Shown: one piece after another, positions 11,001 to 25,450 of the stretch
How the letters are laid out: each line of letters opens with the position of its first letter
Numbering within the stretch: the stretch's first letter is position 1
NCBI GenBank assembly: GCA_033807695.1
Contig: CM066306.1
Location: 3,968,001 to 4,032,000 of the forward strand
DNA: 64,000 nt
Direction of reading: 5' to 3'
From: Daedaleopsis sinensis
Taxonomy: Eukaryota > Basidiomycota > Agaricomycetes > Polyporales > Polyporaceae
Translations under genes and position numbers: made by a program
Notes under the pieces: model-generated
What the model was told of the DNA's origin: nothing
Database searches by the model: none
The model's input: the letters and a program-made list of their open reading frames with translations, nothing else

Positions 11001-14000
11001 GAGTACTGGGTGTCAGTGCGGGGCGATCGCTCTGGACTCACCGATGGGAGGAGAGGAAGAAGAGGCGTCTGTGGCTGTGCCGGATCTACTCGCGTCCGTG
11101 CCAGCGCCTGTGCGGAAACCTCCTGCGTCTGCCCGCTCTGCCCTCTGCCAGCGTCTGCCCTCTGCCGCGCACGACCGACCGTCGCCTTGCGGATCGCTGG
11201 CCTTATGGTGGTTTCTGGGGCTATAAGACGCTGGGGGGTGCTCCAGCTAGTAGAGAGGGCCGCGAGCTCGTCTGCTATGGCGGGGCACTCAGCGCAGCGC
11301 TCAGCTGGCACACGGTGAGTGCTCTCTTAGCTGCGGCTCGTACGCGTACATTGGTGTCCCTCTCTGCCTCTTCCCCTGCTCCTCCTCCTCCTCCGTCGTC
11401 CCCTCCCCTCGTGCTCCCCGTCTCCGCCGCATACACCCGTCTGTCCCCCGCCCTCCTCTGATCTGCAGCTGAACAAGGTGAGTTGTATGCGTCGACTGCA
11501 ATGTATGCGTGCAATGCGCTCAGAGCAGGTCACGCTGGCTACAGCAGTAGTAGCCCAGGTGCGCTCACAGCCTCCCCACCTCGTTGTCACGCACCACAAC
11601 CCCTCGGAAACAACACCATCCGCACGCCTTGCGGGAAGGCTCGTACGCGAATTCATACGCATGTACTCACCTCTCAGTACCGCTCTCCGCCTCCCAAACT
11701 CGGCGTGCGACGCGCAGACGTCGCCGCAACCGTCCTCGTCCCGCTGCGCCATCGGTAAGTCTCGCTCGAAAGCTTGAAGGAGAGTGTACTCACCTCGACC
11801 GAATTCAGCGCCATCCAACCCTCTTGGAGACCGCGTCCATCTCCGCCGGCCGTCTCCGTCTTTTCCCGCCTCCGCCGCTCATCCGACTATCTGTGAAAGC
11901 CGGTAAGCTCGAAACACTCACGCTCGAGCTCGCCAGCTGACTTACCATATGTGAACAGCGCCGTCCGACGCGTCCTGTCGCCGCCTCGACAGGAGCCGTC
12001 CATACTCGTCTTACGGCCCCGATCAGCGTATCGCGCCCCCGCCATCGTCCCCCGAGAGAAGAAGGTGCGAGACGAGCGGATCCCCGGCCACCGTGCTCCG
12101 CCGGACATTCCACACCGCCGCCCGCCGCCGCCCTTCTCCACGCGCCGCCCGTCCCGCCATCCGACGCCATGGGCGTCGACATCAGGTACGTCCAAGTCGA
12201 ACGACGATGCTCACAGAGCACGTGATACCGACAGTGGGTGGAACTCAACATGGCGGCTCAGTTGCCCAGTTTAGACGAAACGACGTACCGTCCAGCCATT
12301 GTGGTAACCGCCGTCGGCGAGTGGCAGCCGTATCACCTCCCCGAGAAACGCGTCAGGACCGGCGGGCTCCGTCGCCAGATGCTGAAACGAAGTTGTAAGT
12401 GCGCTGTCTCGTCTCGTTCAAGGCCTGTGTACTCATCTTTCATCTGCGCAGCCTGACACTGTGCGCCAGCGGCGACTTTGGAATCATGCGCACGCCGGAC
12501 GCCGCGTTCGCGAAGATGACGCTCGTGCCCTGGCACGAGAGGGACGTGTCCGGGACGGCGGACGCGCGCAAGTCGCGCCTGCTCCCGGACTCGCGCGAGG
12601 CCGCCGGCGCCTCTGCGGCCCCGGAGCCCGCCACGCACGACCCGTTAAAGACGGGCGCACCTCCTTCCGAACTCCGCGGGCGGCGCGTCCGGACCCCGCC
12701 GCGCACAACCCGTTCGAGGACGCGCTTCCCGTGGCCGTACACGTACACGGTCAGCTCGTCCTTGGCGGGCTGTGTCGTCCTGCTGCTACGCCATCGCGTG
12801 AGTCCTGCTCGAACATACAGAAGACATGTACTCACCTCGACTTGGGATGTCACTCGTGCCGCCAGGCGGCGCTCGTCCGCCGCCCGGTCCCGAGTGTGTC
12901 TCGCAGCGCACTCGCGCGATGCCACACCTCGTCCCCTGACTCGATGCACGAGCCACTGCCGCGAGTCGCAAGCACTTGAAGTCGCCGCCACACGATCTGC
13001 AGCAGCCGATGAGCTCGATGGACGCACATTGAGTTCGACAGACGACGTACGACCTTTGAAGAGCGCCACGGCCAACTCCCGCCGTCGCCCAAGAACCACG
13101 CACGGCGCGAGCTGCGCCCGTCCCGTGCACGGTGAGGACCGGCGCTGTCACCTTGCGAGGGGTGCGAATTCGCGGGGACGACGAGGTGAGCTTGCACGCT
13201 GTCCGACACGAGCCGGACTCCCCGTCGCGTCGCGTCGCCCCACCCGCACGCTGTCGGCATCGCCAGAGGGTACGTCGCAGCAGGACGTCCTCGGAGCGTC
13301 CGAGTCGCGGGACAACGGTGGGTGGGAGTGGAAGTGGGGGTGTCTGTGCACCGCGCACGGTCAGCTCTCGTCCGTCCGAAACTATAGAGGGCCGACGTAC
13401 CGACAGAGCTGGGCCAGTCGTCCGGATCGTGCCAGTGAGCGGCCGCCAGTGCGACGTTGGTAGAGAGGAGGGCTGCTAATGGCCAGTGCCGACGCCAGGG
13501 AGTGCGTCCATCGAGGAATGGGGTGTGAGGCGAGGACGTGAACTCCGTCAGGCTCACGGCGACACGCTGTGTGAGCGTGGCTCGCCGCGCATGAGCACCC
13601 CGCGTCGCCGCCGGCCTCGATGGCGAGCGAGTGGGCAGACATGGGGGTGAGGGTGAGGGGAGGAGGAGACAGAGGTCTGGGCACGAGACGCGCTGAGTCT
13701 ACCCGGGGGCCCGGAGCACCGTGCGAGGCGGGGGGCATGCGAGGAGTCAGGACGCAAGGTGATTTCCATATCCAAGCCTCCCGAGTCCCCCGACGCTGAT
13801 CGGGGTTTCTCCAGGCAGCGCCGTCCGTGTCCGTGGACGAACGTCCATCCGTCCCGCATGCGATCGCGCTCGGACGGCGCGAGAAATTCCTGCTCGCGTC
13901 GGCGATCCCGGATTGACATACCATTTTGTGAGTATACCATCCTGTGAGTACGTACCTGAACGAAAGTCGACCGCTCGTCGGTGTTGTCTGTGTGCCCGCC

Positions 14001-15488
14001 GTGCTCTCGAGTGCAACACACGACTCGGACACAGAGAGCGTTTGGACGGTGGCGAACGTCCTCGTCGGAACGGTCAGGCCTCTGCCGTGTCTCTCAGCCT
14101 GCGCGTGAGAGACAGGCTTGCTCGGAGCGGTCGCCGACGTCGCCGAGGATGTTCTGCGGCACCCGTTCTCGACCCTGTGGCTGGAGGCATGTTCGCTTCG
14201 GCGGGAGCTAAGTTCCAAGTTCCAGGCGTCTGAGCGCAGGTGTAGACATCCGCCCGTCTTCCCGCCTTCCCGCCTTCGCGCCAGCACCCCGCGCACCCTC
14301 GTTGCCCGACCATCCCGCCTCGGTGTGTGATGCACACGCTCCTGCAGCCTGTGTCCTCGCAGCGCGACTTGACTGCGACACACAGTACAGCGGACGTGCG
14401 GACAATGCGAGGGATGGGATGCAATGCTGCGGAGGCCACTGGCAGGCGCGTCCCTGCGAGATGGCTGGAAGATTAGCTTAGGCGGGAGGGAGGAGCGTGT
14501 GTCTCGGCTCGCTACAGTCTCTCCTGGTATCTGTGAAGCATGAATTTGACGTCCGTGCGCCGCACGGCGATTCCTTGCTGTCAACTGGGCTTGATGGGTA
14601 TCGTTGTGTAATGTGTTGGTCCTCAACACCTCACACTTCCCAGGTACACTGTACATGCTCTGCTCCGTGCTGGCGCGATGTCCGTGCTCAATGTGTGTTG
14701 CACGTTGCGCACTGGGCCTTTCGGGGCGGGTTGAGTCCTAGGATCAATGTATGTACTGTATGGCTGGACTGGACCCTGTTGCAGACCCATCCGAGTCCGC
14801 GCCGGACTGTATTCCCCGAGACTGCTCGCTTCCTGTCATGGTGGGCATTAATGTCCTTGGAAACAAGCCTAGGCTCGGGGACGCCGGCGAGAACCTCAGG
14901 AATGTTGCATCCTCAGGGTGGTTATCCCGGCATGACGTCGCCGGCTGTGCCTGTGACTTTGAGTAGCTCAGATACTGGTTTGTGAAAGTTGCCACGCCAC
15001 ATGTGAATTCCATTTCAGTGCCTATCCGGCGGTGAACGGACTATTATCGATGGCGGCTCGCTGCATTTGTTGCCTCTGGAAATGTGCTTGATATTCGCCT
15101 TTGTCCAAGCCTGCCAGATTCGAGGTCCTGCACACTCCGTGCGTGCGTGGCCGTCGGGACATACTCTTTGTCTCGTCAAGATCCTCGCTCATTGAACGAG
15201 CCACCGTCCGGCGTCCGATGCCCGTCGGATGTGCGAGTGTGCGGCGGAAAGTCCGTAACCACTTGTGGGTGAAATACAATGGACGCCAGTGATCGGCGAC
15301 TTGGAGGAAATGGTGGTGTTTGGTTTGGCAGGGAATCGCTGTCTGTGAAACAGGGCGGTATGCTCGACTATGGAAATGGTAGTGCACACAGTGCAGAGTT
15401 TGACAGCAAGACGTAAACCGCCCGGCGAGCCCGGCGCGCGGACGACATCTGAACATTCCCGGCCAAGTCCGCTGCTCGCGCGCCCGCT
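11001..15488 (+). other. Anonymous GC-rich region with intron-like modules (unit 2 copy)
   Basis: Same sequence as 1783-6270 shifted by 9218, with two substitutions relative to unit 1 (11612 and 14068). The intron-like segments fall at 11754-11807, 11903-11958, 12186-12234 and 12395-12451. There is no additional gene. Confidence 0.5.
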
Positions 15489-15635
15489 TGTGTTCCCTAT
15501 AAATGTACGACTCAGTTCTCTCAACCCCCCAGCAGCAACTCACCTCCCTCCCGCCAACACCTTCAGCTCGGGCACAGTCCCCCTCCCCTCCTGCTCAGCG
15601 ACCAGTCCGCAGTCCGCCATGCTCATTTGTCGACA

Positions 15636-16232
15636 ATGTCTCGCTCGACATCCCTGCTATCGACTTTTGCGACGCTCACGATGCTTACCATCGTGCACGT
15701 ACGTGTGTTACGCTCCAATCACCCCACACGCCGGCCCTGATCGCTTGCCACACAGCTGTCTATTCTACCCAGCGCACTGCGCACCGGTGAGCATGCAACT
15801 CACTGCCAAGCGTACCCTGCATTCTGACGTCGAAGGCAGATAGACTCACCCGGATTGACTGGCACGAGACTTAACAGAGGTACGTCTCTTGGCACGGCTC
15901 GCGCTCAGCTCCCTGTCATACTGAAGGTTCCCATCTCCAGATTGATCTTCGGCGGTCGTCCGGGCGTAGTCAAGAACGTGTGACACGTACGTATCATGTT
16001 CCTAGGCTCGACTGTGGCGGGAGAACTCATCTCGTATATCAGGACGCCGACGGCGGGGACACTGTATCCCGGCTCACTCAGTCCAGACGACAGGCTGGCG
16101 TATGTATACCTACCGTCTGCTCATCCGCCGCTCGGCTCTGGCATCATCGCCATCAGGTCGCAGCTGGCAGGTTCGCCGTTTGAGACCTCGGACCTCCGAG
16201 TCGGGCACTTCGGCCATGGCATCTGCTTGTAG
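15636..16232 (+). CDS. Putative small secreted protein (unit 2 copy)
   Basis: Identical, as far as I can see, to the 6418-7014 gene, including the signal-peptide exon (15636-15698), the donor after it and the terminal exon ending in TAG. The same uncertainty over the middle exons applies. Confidence 0.4.
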
Positions 16233-16906
16233 TATTTACAGCTTGAAGGACCGTCTCCGCAAGGCCGCTGCGGCATTAGTCAGTAGTTAGACTCAGCCGC
16301 TGTGATCAGACCCAGACGTACCGGACTTTAAATCAGAAACGAATCACGGCCGGCGGGGGAAGAGCGAGGCCGTGACTCGGACCCCGGCGAGTTTGGGTCT
16401 CGTCTGACGGCTAGGAAGGATGTCGGAGTGTGGCTAGATCGCACGTGGCAGTTGATGTGCTCTACTATTACCACGGGAGCCTGCGTAGGATGTACAGCGT
16501 ACAATGTTCGTACTGAGTAGCTGCTTGAATGGAACAGTCCTTGCCATGCGAGTTGAAGCCGCCGAGCTCATATTCTTCTTACTGTGTCTATTACTGTGTC
16601 TGTTGAAAACATGGACTGTGAGAGCTCGAAGAGGCACGTCAAAGTGTACGCTGAATGCACATACCCAGTGGCAGCAAGGGGTCGGCACAACTTTATCACC
16701 GCGTGCGTCAGCTTACTCTGCGACCGAATACACTGTATTCACCTCAAGAACAGCTACATTGGATATAATATACATCATAAGTACACACTAGGAGTACACG
16801 CACGTACGTACACAACGATTCCCTCCCTTAGTCCATAAATCCATCCGTCATCCCATAGATCCCGCAAGATGAAATATCCAAACTCAATGCACACACGCGA
16901 AGCTGG

Positions 16907-19900
16907 TCAGTACTCGGCGAGAGGGATGATCTTCCCCGTCTTGTAGTACGACGGCCGCGCCTTCCTCCTCCCAAGCAGCTCGACGTCCCCGCTGTCGAAG
17001 AACGAGTACCCAGCTACCCGCACGCACTCCGCTCGTCAGCCAATCTCTCGCCCAGCAGAGAACGCTAGAAGGATACGCACGCATCGTGTCCTCGATGTCG
17101 TCGTACGCCGCATTCGTGTGGTGCCCGTTGATCGGCCGGCCCGTCTTCGAGTCGCGCAGCACCCCCGCGTGGTCGACGAACGGCTCCGGCCGCTGGTTCG
17201 CGGACAGGTGGAGCTGGATCAGGATCCGCTGGATGTCGAGCAGGTACCCCTGGAGCGTGTCCAGGAAGCGGCGCGTCTGCAGGTGCTTCGACGACGCGCA
17301 CCTGCAGTCCCCAGTCCGAGTCAGCCCGTGACGACGACGACAACAACAAGAACGGCGGAGAGAGAGAGAGGTACTTACACGGAGATCCCCTCGTCCTTGA
17401 TGATGTACCCGATCCCGTACCCGTCCGCCGCGACGGGCCCGAACCCGAACAGGCGCAGCGCCGGGTTCCCGCAGTTGGACGTCGAGATAATCGACCGCCC
17501 GAGGAGGTGCCAGCCGTTGTCGGTGAAGATCCCGGGGAGCGGCGGTTTGTCGCGCGCGCTGCTGCTTCCGCTCGACGTCGTGCTCAAGGGCGACGTCGGC
17601 CGCTCGTCGTCGCTCAGGTGCCCGTTCTCGTTGCCGTTCGCGTGCCCGTTCCCGTTCGCATGTCCGTTAGCATAGGAGGATGACTCGCGCTCGCGCTGAA
17701 GGAGACAGTACAGCGCATATAGATGCCTGTATGCGAGCGGGTCAGCGACGCATGGAGTAAAGATGGAACGGGGCAGACACACCTGTCCTGCCCGAGGCCC
17801 TTGCTGCACTCCTTCGTCAAGTTCACATGGCCCTGGCACGCCTTCTTCAGCGCGGAGACCTTCTGCGAGTTCGGCGCCTCAGAGAAGAACGTCTTCACGA
17901 ACTCGACCGTGTGCGGCTGCACCGTGCGGATCGCCTCTGTCCGCCCGTGCAGGAACGCCTTGGTCATCGCGGGCTCGTACGTGCACTCGATCCGGCCGTA
18001 CAGCCCGTAGTACGCCGCCTGGAACGCCATCTGGATGAACGCGTCGGGCGAGAAGCCGTGCGAGGTGATGAAGTTCTTGCCGTACATCTTGAACTCGAGC
18101 GCCTGGCAGTCGTTCTGGCAGATCAGGTCGCTCAAGCGCGTCTCCGCGAAACGTATGCCGGCGCGCAGCTCCGGGTAGAGCGTCCACTCGAGTTTCTTCG
18201 GCAAGGTGTCGATCGCATAGGAGGGAGAGGCGGGTAGTGACTGCCCCCGCGGGGGCTTGTAGGACTTAGCGAACGGAGAGAGCGGGGCGTGGAAGAGAGT
18301 GGGGGCGGATGGGTTGATGGAGCGCGCGAGGAGCATCAGACCTTCGGTGAATATATCGGCGGCGAACCTTCATAGCGCAGCGGTCAGACTCTGAGTTTGG
18401 AAGGGCGATGTAGGTGACGTACCGTAGCACAGTGTGTCCATCAACACCAGTATGCTCGAAGTTGATCCCGGCCGCACCATCTGCACAAACGATGATTTGG
18501 AGCTGCAGTCAAGTTAGATGCAGGGGTCAAAGCTTATAGCAGTACTAACTGCCGCACCTTGTCATACCACCTGTTCGTACACGTTCCGACCTGGACTCCA
18601 CCTTTGAGGTCATAGGTCCCGCACAAAAAGTTGTCGCATAGCTGAGCGAGGTTCTCCGGGGCCGCGTCGTCGAGGCAAACCACAAACAGGGCGTTGTCGA
18701 CGACGTCCAGACAGGACTCGTTGTTCTTGTTGCTGATGAGTGCTTTCCTTAGGCTCGACCAGATCTTGCGGTTCTCCGTAGACAGAACGCCAATCGCGTT
18801 CCGCGCGACCTGCGTATGCAAGCCGGAGGACACATGATCAGTGACGAGACGAACAGGCGCGGTAAGGAATCACGGACTTCCTGGATGGGCATCTGGTCTG
18901 CATCCGACACAATGGCCTGGAGATTCCGTAAGATCTCCCGTTCCGTAAGCACCGGCCGGTTCTCGGCGTCGAGCACATCGAACCAATCTATATATTGACA
19001 AGTAACGTCAGCGCTGTCATCCTATCGGCATCGCAGGACGCACAGAATTGTCCTCGGCGGAGGACGACGATGTGCCTCGACTCGCCGTGCACCTCCATCT
19101 TGCATCCTCTCTGGCACCGGAGTGAATGGCGAGAATAGACAATTAGACTGTGTCTTCTTCCGCAGAACACGAAGCCAAGCGAAATGAATGAATACACACC
19201 TCCGTGGGTATCCGCGCGGTGCCAAAGAGCCGTGTGTACTGGTCCATGTCGAGCGGCGTCCCCCGCATGCTGTCCGGGCTGAGCATCCCCGCGCGGAGGT
19301 CGTGGATGAAGCCGAGGGACGAGACGACGAGCGAGGCGGCGCGGGGGAGCTGCTGGCCGCGGTCGGGTGTTGGATCATTCCTGCACGGGTGCATCAGCAT
19401 CGCCCGTGGCTTCGGAACGGAACTGGGATTCCGAGGCAATCACAAGATACTCACTCGAGGACGAAGAACGGGTTGAGTGCAAGAACGACCGGGTCCGTAT
19501 GCGACAAGTAGGACTCGTACCTGCGCGGCGAACGAGGGGGTCATTGAGTGCACGATCTGGCGAACAAGGAGGATAGACGCACCAGAACTCTTCGATGTAG
19601 CTACCACCGCATACAGCCACACGGAAGAAGCCCGAGGATCGCCATCGTCAGCGGGGTGTGAACGGCGGGAAGTCGAGTGAATGGGGAGACGCACCTGGCC
19701 TTGTCCTTCGCGTACTCCTTGAGCATCTCTTGCACGCGCGGGCCATCGTGGTGCAAGAACTCCTCGACGGCGCGCTTCGTCTCCGCGTGTTCGCGCGGAT
19801 CCTGGAGGCCTTCAAGAGCCCGTAGGTATCTACTACATGTCTCTTCGAGCGGGGGAATTGGGAGCTTCGGGAGCTCGTGTTGGCGGGCGAAGGTCCGGGA

Positions 19901-19942
19901 CTCGGGCGGGTCGGCCTCGAAGCGCGTTACGGGATTCGACAT
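16907..19942 (-). CDS. Carnitine O-acetyltransferase (unit 2 copy)
   Basis: Exon structure and protein are the same as the 7689-10724 gene: all recognisable exons translate identically, including the catalytic EHTGVDG motif, the STSNCG motif and the Asn/Gly-rich insertion. Start codon at 19940-19942, stop at 16907-16909. Upstream TATA-like element at 20073-20078. It is an intact, potentially expressed duplicate. Confidence 0.94.
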
Positions 19943-20218
19943 GTCGTGCTTGTCGTCAGTCGGTCGTCCGTTGGCGTCGTTGGCGGTGGCGACTGCGTGC
20001 AGAGAAGAATGAAGAGATGGTGGAGGTTGGAAAGAAGGAGAAGGGGGAAGAGGGAGAGATGGGATGGCAGGGTTTTATGGCGTGCCCCGCAAGGCCGAGC
20101 GAGTCTAAATGCGGGGTCCCGGTGCTTAGGTATAGCATGCGCGGCGGGGCCGGGAGGAGGCACAGAAGACGCGACGCAATAAACGTGCGACCCCGGGCCG
20201 TCGTCCTACTTAATGAAT

Positions 20219-23200
20219 GAGTACTGGGTGTCAGTGCGGGGCGATCGCTCTGGACTCACCGATGGGAGGAGAGGAAGAAGAGGCGTCTGTGGCTGTGCCG
20301 GATCTACTCGCGTCCGTGCCAGCGCCTGTGCGGAAACCTCCTGCGTCTGCCCGCTCTGCCCTCTGCCAGCGTCTGCCCTCTGCCGCGCACGACCGACCGT
20401 CGCCTTGCGGATCGCTGGCCTTATGGTGGTTTCTGGGGCTATAAGACGCTGGGGGGTGCTCCAGCTAGTAGAGAGGGCCGCGAGCTCGTCTGCTATGGCG
20501 GGGCACTCAGCGCAGCGCTCAGCTGGCACACGGTGAGTGCTCTCTTAGCTGCGGCTCGTACGCGTACATTGGTGTCCCTCTCTGCCTCTTCCCCTGCTCC
20601 TCCTCCTCCTCCGTCGTCCCCTCCCCTCGTGCTCCCCGTCTCCGCCGCATACACCCGTCTGTCCCCCGCCCTCCTCTGATCTGCAGCTGAACAAGGTAAG
20701 TTGTATGCGTCGACTGCAATGTATGCGTGCAATGCGCTCAGAGCAGGTCACGCTGGCTACAGCAGTAGTAGCCCAGGTGCGCTCACAGCCTCCCCACCTC
20801 GTTGTCACGCACCACAACCCCTCGGAAACAACACCATCCGCACGCCTTGCGGGAAGGCTCGTACGCGAATTCATACGCATGTACTCACCTCTCAGTACCG
20901 CTCTCCGCCTCCCAAACTCGGCGTGCGACGCGCAGACGTCGCCGCAACCGTCCTCGTCCCGCTGCGCCATCGGTAAGTCTCGCTCGAAAGCTTGAAGGAG
21001 AGTGTACTCACCTCGACCGAATTCAGCGCCATCCAACCCTCTTGGAGACCGCGTCCATCTCCGCCGGCCGTCTCCGTCTTTTCCCGCCTCCGCCGCTCAT
21101 CCGACTATCTGTGAAAGCCGGTAAGCTCGAAACACTCACGCTCGAGCTCGCCAGCTGACTTACCATATGTGAACAGCGCCGTCCGACGCGTCCTGTCGCC
21201 GCCTCGACAGGAGCCGTCCATACTCGTCTTACGGCCCCGATCAGCGTATCGCGCCCCCGCCATCGTCCCCCGAGAGAAGAAGGTGCGAGACGAGCGGATC
21301 CCCGGCCACCGTGCTCCGCCGGACATTCCACACCGCCGCCCGCCGCCGCCCTTCTCCACGCGCCGCCCGTCCCGCCATCCGACGCCATGGGCGTCGACAT
21401 CAGGTACGTCCAAGTCGAACGACGATGCTCACAGAGCACGTGATACCGACAGTGGGTGGAACTCAACATGGCGGCTCAGTTGCCCAGTTTAGACGAAACG
21501 ACGTACCGTCCAGCCATTGTGGTAACCGCCGTCGGCGAGTGGCAGCCGTATCACCTCCCCGAGAAACGCGTCAGGACCGGCGGGCTCCGTCGCCAGATGC
21601 TGAAACGAAGTTGTAAGTGCGCTGTCTCGTCTCGTTCAAGGCCTGTGTACTCATCTTTCATCTGCGCAGCCTGACACTGTGCGCCAGCGGCGACTTTGGA
21701 ATCATGCGCACGCCGGACGCCGCGTTCGCGAAGATGACGCTCGTGCCCTGGCACGAGAGGGACGTGTCCGGGACGGCGGACGCGCGCAAGTCGCGCCTGC
21801 TCCCGGACTCGCGCGAGGCCGCCGGCGCCTCTGCGGCCCCGGAGCCCGCCACGCACGACCCGTTAAAGACGGGCGCACCTCCTTCCGAACTCCGCGGGCG
21901 GCGCGTCCGGACCCCGCCGCGCACAACCCGTTCGAGGACGCGCTTCCCGTGGCCGTACACGTACACGGTCAGCTCGTCCTTGGCGGGCTGTGTCGTCCTG
22001 CTGCTACGCCATCGCGTGAGTCCTGCTCGAACATACAGAAGACATGTACTCACCTCGACTTGGGATGTCACTCGTGCCGCCAGGCGGCGCTCGTCCGCCG
22101 CCCGGTCCCGAGTGTGTCTCGCAGCGCACTCGCGCGATGCCACACCTCGTCCCCTGACTCGATGCACGAGCCACTGCCGCGAGTCGCAAGCACTTGAAGT
22201 CGCCGCCACACGATCTGCAGCAGCCGATGAGCTCGATGGACGCACATTGAGTTCGACAGACGACGTACGACCTTTGAAGAGCGCCACGGCCAACTCCCGC
22301 CGTCGCCCAAGAACCACGCACGGCGCGAGCTGCGCCCGTCCCGTGCACGGTGAGGACCGGCGCTGTCACCTTGCGAGGGGTGCGAATTCGCGGGGACGAC
22401 GAGGTGAGCTTGCACGCTGTCCGACACGAGCCGGACTCCCCGTCGCGTCGCGTCGCCCCACCCGCACGCTGTCGGCATCGCCAGAGGGTACGTCGCAGCA
22501 GGACGTCCTCGGAGCGTCCGAGTCGCGGGACAACGGTGGGTGGGAGTGGAAGTGGGGGTGTCTGTGCACCGCGCACGGTCAGCTCTCGTCCGTCCGAAAC
22601 TATAGAGGGCCGACGTACCGACAGAGCTGGGCCAGTCGTCCGGATCGTGCCAGTGAGCGGCCGCCAGTGCGACGTTGGTAGAGAGGAGGGCTGCTAATGG
22701 CCAGTGCCGACGCCAGGGAGTGCGTCCATCGAGGAATGGGGTGTGAGGCGAGGACGTGAACTCCGTCAGGCTCACGGCGACACGCTGTGTGAGCGTGGCT
22801 CGCCGCGCATGAGCACCCCGCGTCGCCGCCGGCCTCGATGGCGAGCGAGTGGGCAGACATGGGGGTGAGGGTGAGGGGAGGAGGAGACAGAGGTCTGGGC
22901 ACGAGACGCGCTGAGTCTACCCGGGGGCCCGGAGCACCGTGCGAGGCGGGGGGCATGCGAGGAGTCAGGACGCAAGGTGATTTCCATATCCAAGCCTCCC
23001 GAGTCCCCCGACGCTGATCGGGGTTTCTCCAGGCAGCGCCGTCCGTGTCCGTGGACGAACGTCCATCCGTCCCGCATGCGATCGCGCTCGGACGGCGCGA
23101 GAAATTCCTGCTCGCGTCGGCGATCCCGGATTGACATACCATTTTGTGAGTATACCATCCTGTGAGTACGTACCTGAACGAAAGTCGACCGCTCGTCGGT

Positions 23201-24706
23201 GTTGTCTGTGTGCCCGCCGTGCTCTCGAGTGCAACACACGACTCGGACACAGAGAGCGTTTGGACGGTGGCGAACGTCCTCGTCGGAACGGTCAGGCCTC
23301 TGCCGTGTCTCTCAGCCTGCGCGTGAGAGACAGGCTTGCTCGGAGCGGTCGCCGACGTCGCCGAGGATGTTCTGCGGCACCCGTTCTCGACCCTGTGGCT
23401 GGAGGCATGTTCGCTTCGGCGGGAGCTAAGTTCCAAGTTCCAGGCGTCTGAGCGCAGGTGTAGACATCCGCCCGTCTTCCCGCCTTCCCGCCTTCGCGCC
23501 AGCACCCCGCGCACCCTCGTTGCCCGACCATCCCGCCTCGGTGTGTGATGCACACGCTCCTGCAGCCTGTGTCCTCGCAGCGCGACTTGACTGCGACACA
23601 CAGTACAGCGGACGTGCGGACAATGCGAGGGATGGGATGCAATGCTGCGGAGGCCACTGGCAGGCGCGTCCCTGCGAGATGGCTGGAAGATTAGCTTAGG
23701 CGGGAGGGAGGAGCGTGTGTCTCGGCTCGCTACAGTCTCTCCTGGTATCTGTGAAGCATGAATTTGACGTCCGTGCGCCGCACGGCGATTCCTTGCTGTC
23801 AACTGGGCTTGATGGGTATCGTTGTGTAATGTGTTGGTCCTCAACACCTCACACTTCCCAGGTACACTGTACATGCTCTGCTCCGTGCTGGCGCGATGTC
23901 CGTGCTCAATGTGTGTTGCACGTTGCGCACTGGGCCTTTCGGGGCGGGTTGAGTCCTAGGATCAATGTATGTACTGTATGGCTGGACTGGACCCTGTTGC
24001 AGACCCATCCGAGTCCGCGCCGGACTGTATTCCCCGAGACTGCTCGCTTCCTGTCATGGTGGGCATTAATGTCCTTGGAAACAAGCCTAGGCTCGGGGAC
24101 GCCGGCGAGAACCTCAGGAATGTTGCATCCTCAGGGTGGTTATCCCGGCATGACGTCGCCGGCTGTGCCTGTGACTTTGAGTAGCTCAGATACTGGTTTG
24201 TGAAAGTTGCCACGCCACATGTGAATTCCATTTCAGTGCCTATCCGGCGGTGAACGGACTATTATCGATGGCGGCTCGCTGCATTTGTTGCCTCTGGAAA
24301 TGTGCTTGATATTCGCCTTTGTCCAAGCCTGCCAGATTCGAGGTCCTGCACACTCCGTGCGTGCGTGGCCGTCGGGACATACTCTTTGTCTCGTCAAGAT
24401 CCTCGCTCATTGAACGAGCCACCGTCCGGCGTCCGATGCCCGTCGGATGTGCGAGTGTGCGGCGGAAAGTCCGTAACCACTTGTGGGTGAAATACAATGG
24501 ACGCCAGTGATCGGCGACTTGGAGGAAATGGTGGTGTTTGGTTTGGCAGGGAATCGCTGTCTGTGAAACAGGGCGGTATGCTCGACTATGGAAATGGTAG
24601 TGCACACAGTGCAGAGTTTGACAGCAAGACGTAAACCGCCCGGCGAGCCCGGCGCGCGGACGACATCTGAACATTCCCGGCCAAGTCCGCTGCTCGCGCG
24701 CCCGCT
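20219..24706 (+). other. Anonymous GC-rich region with intron-like modules (unit 3 copy)
   Basis: Same sequence shifted by 18436 from unit 1. The private change at 20698 improves one donor-like site (GGTAAG). The intron-like segments fall at 20972-21025, 21121-21176, 21404-21452 and 21613-21669. Confidence 0.5.
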
Positions 24707-24853
24707 TGTGTTCCCTATAAATGTACGACTCAGTTCTCTCAACCCCCCAGCAGCAACTCACCTCCCTCCCGCCAACACCTTCAGCTCGGGCACAGTCCCC
24801 CTCCCCTCCTGCTCAGCGACCAGTCCGCAGTCCGCCATGCTCATTTGTCGACA

Positions 24854-25450
24854 ATGTCTCGCTCGACATCCCTGCTATCGACTTTTGCGACGCTCACGAT
24901 GCTTACCATCGTGCACGTACGTGTGTTACGCTCCAATCACCCCACACGCCGGCCCTGATCGCTTGCCACACAGCTGTCTATTCTACCCAGCGCACTGCGC
25001 ACCGGTGAGCATGCAACTCACTGCCAAGCGTACCCTGCATTCTGACGTCGAAGGCAGATAGACTCACCCGGATTGACTGGCACGAGACTTAACAGAGGTA
25101 CGTCTCTTGGCACGGCTCGCGCTCAGCTCCCTGTCATACTGAAGGTTCCCATCTCCAGATTGATCTTCGGCGGTCGTCCGGGCGTAGTCAAGAACGTGTG
25201 ACACGTACGTATCATGTTCCTAGGCTCGACTGTGGCGGGAGAACTCATCTCGTATATCAGGACGCCGACGGCGGGGACACTGTATCCCGGCTCACTCAGT
25301 CCAGACGACAGGCTGGCGTATGTATACCTACCGTCTGCTCATCCGCCGCTCGGCTCTGGCATCATCGCCATCAGGTCGCAGCTGGCAGGTTCGCCGTTTG
25401 AGACCTCGGACCTCCGAGTCGGGCACTTCGGCCATGGCATCTGCTTGTAG
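24854..25450 (+). CDS. Putative small secreted protein (unit 3 copy)
   Basis: Identical, as far as I can see, to the 6418-7014 gene, with the signal-peptide exon at 24854-24916 and the terminal exon ending at 25450. Three such copies lie tail to tail with the transferase genes. Confidence 0.4.

Larger units (their letters stand above)
11001..20218. repeat. Tandem segmental unit 2 (9218 bp)
   Basis: Head-to-tail repeat of unit 1 with exactly the same length and gene content. It carries A at 11612 and G at 14068, shared with unit 3 against unit 1, and G at position 11480, shared with unit 1 against unit 3. Confidence 0.97.
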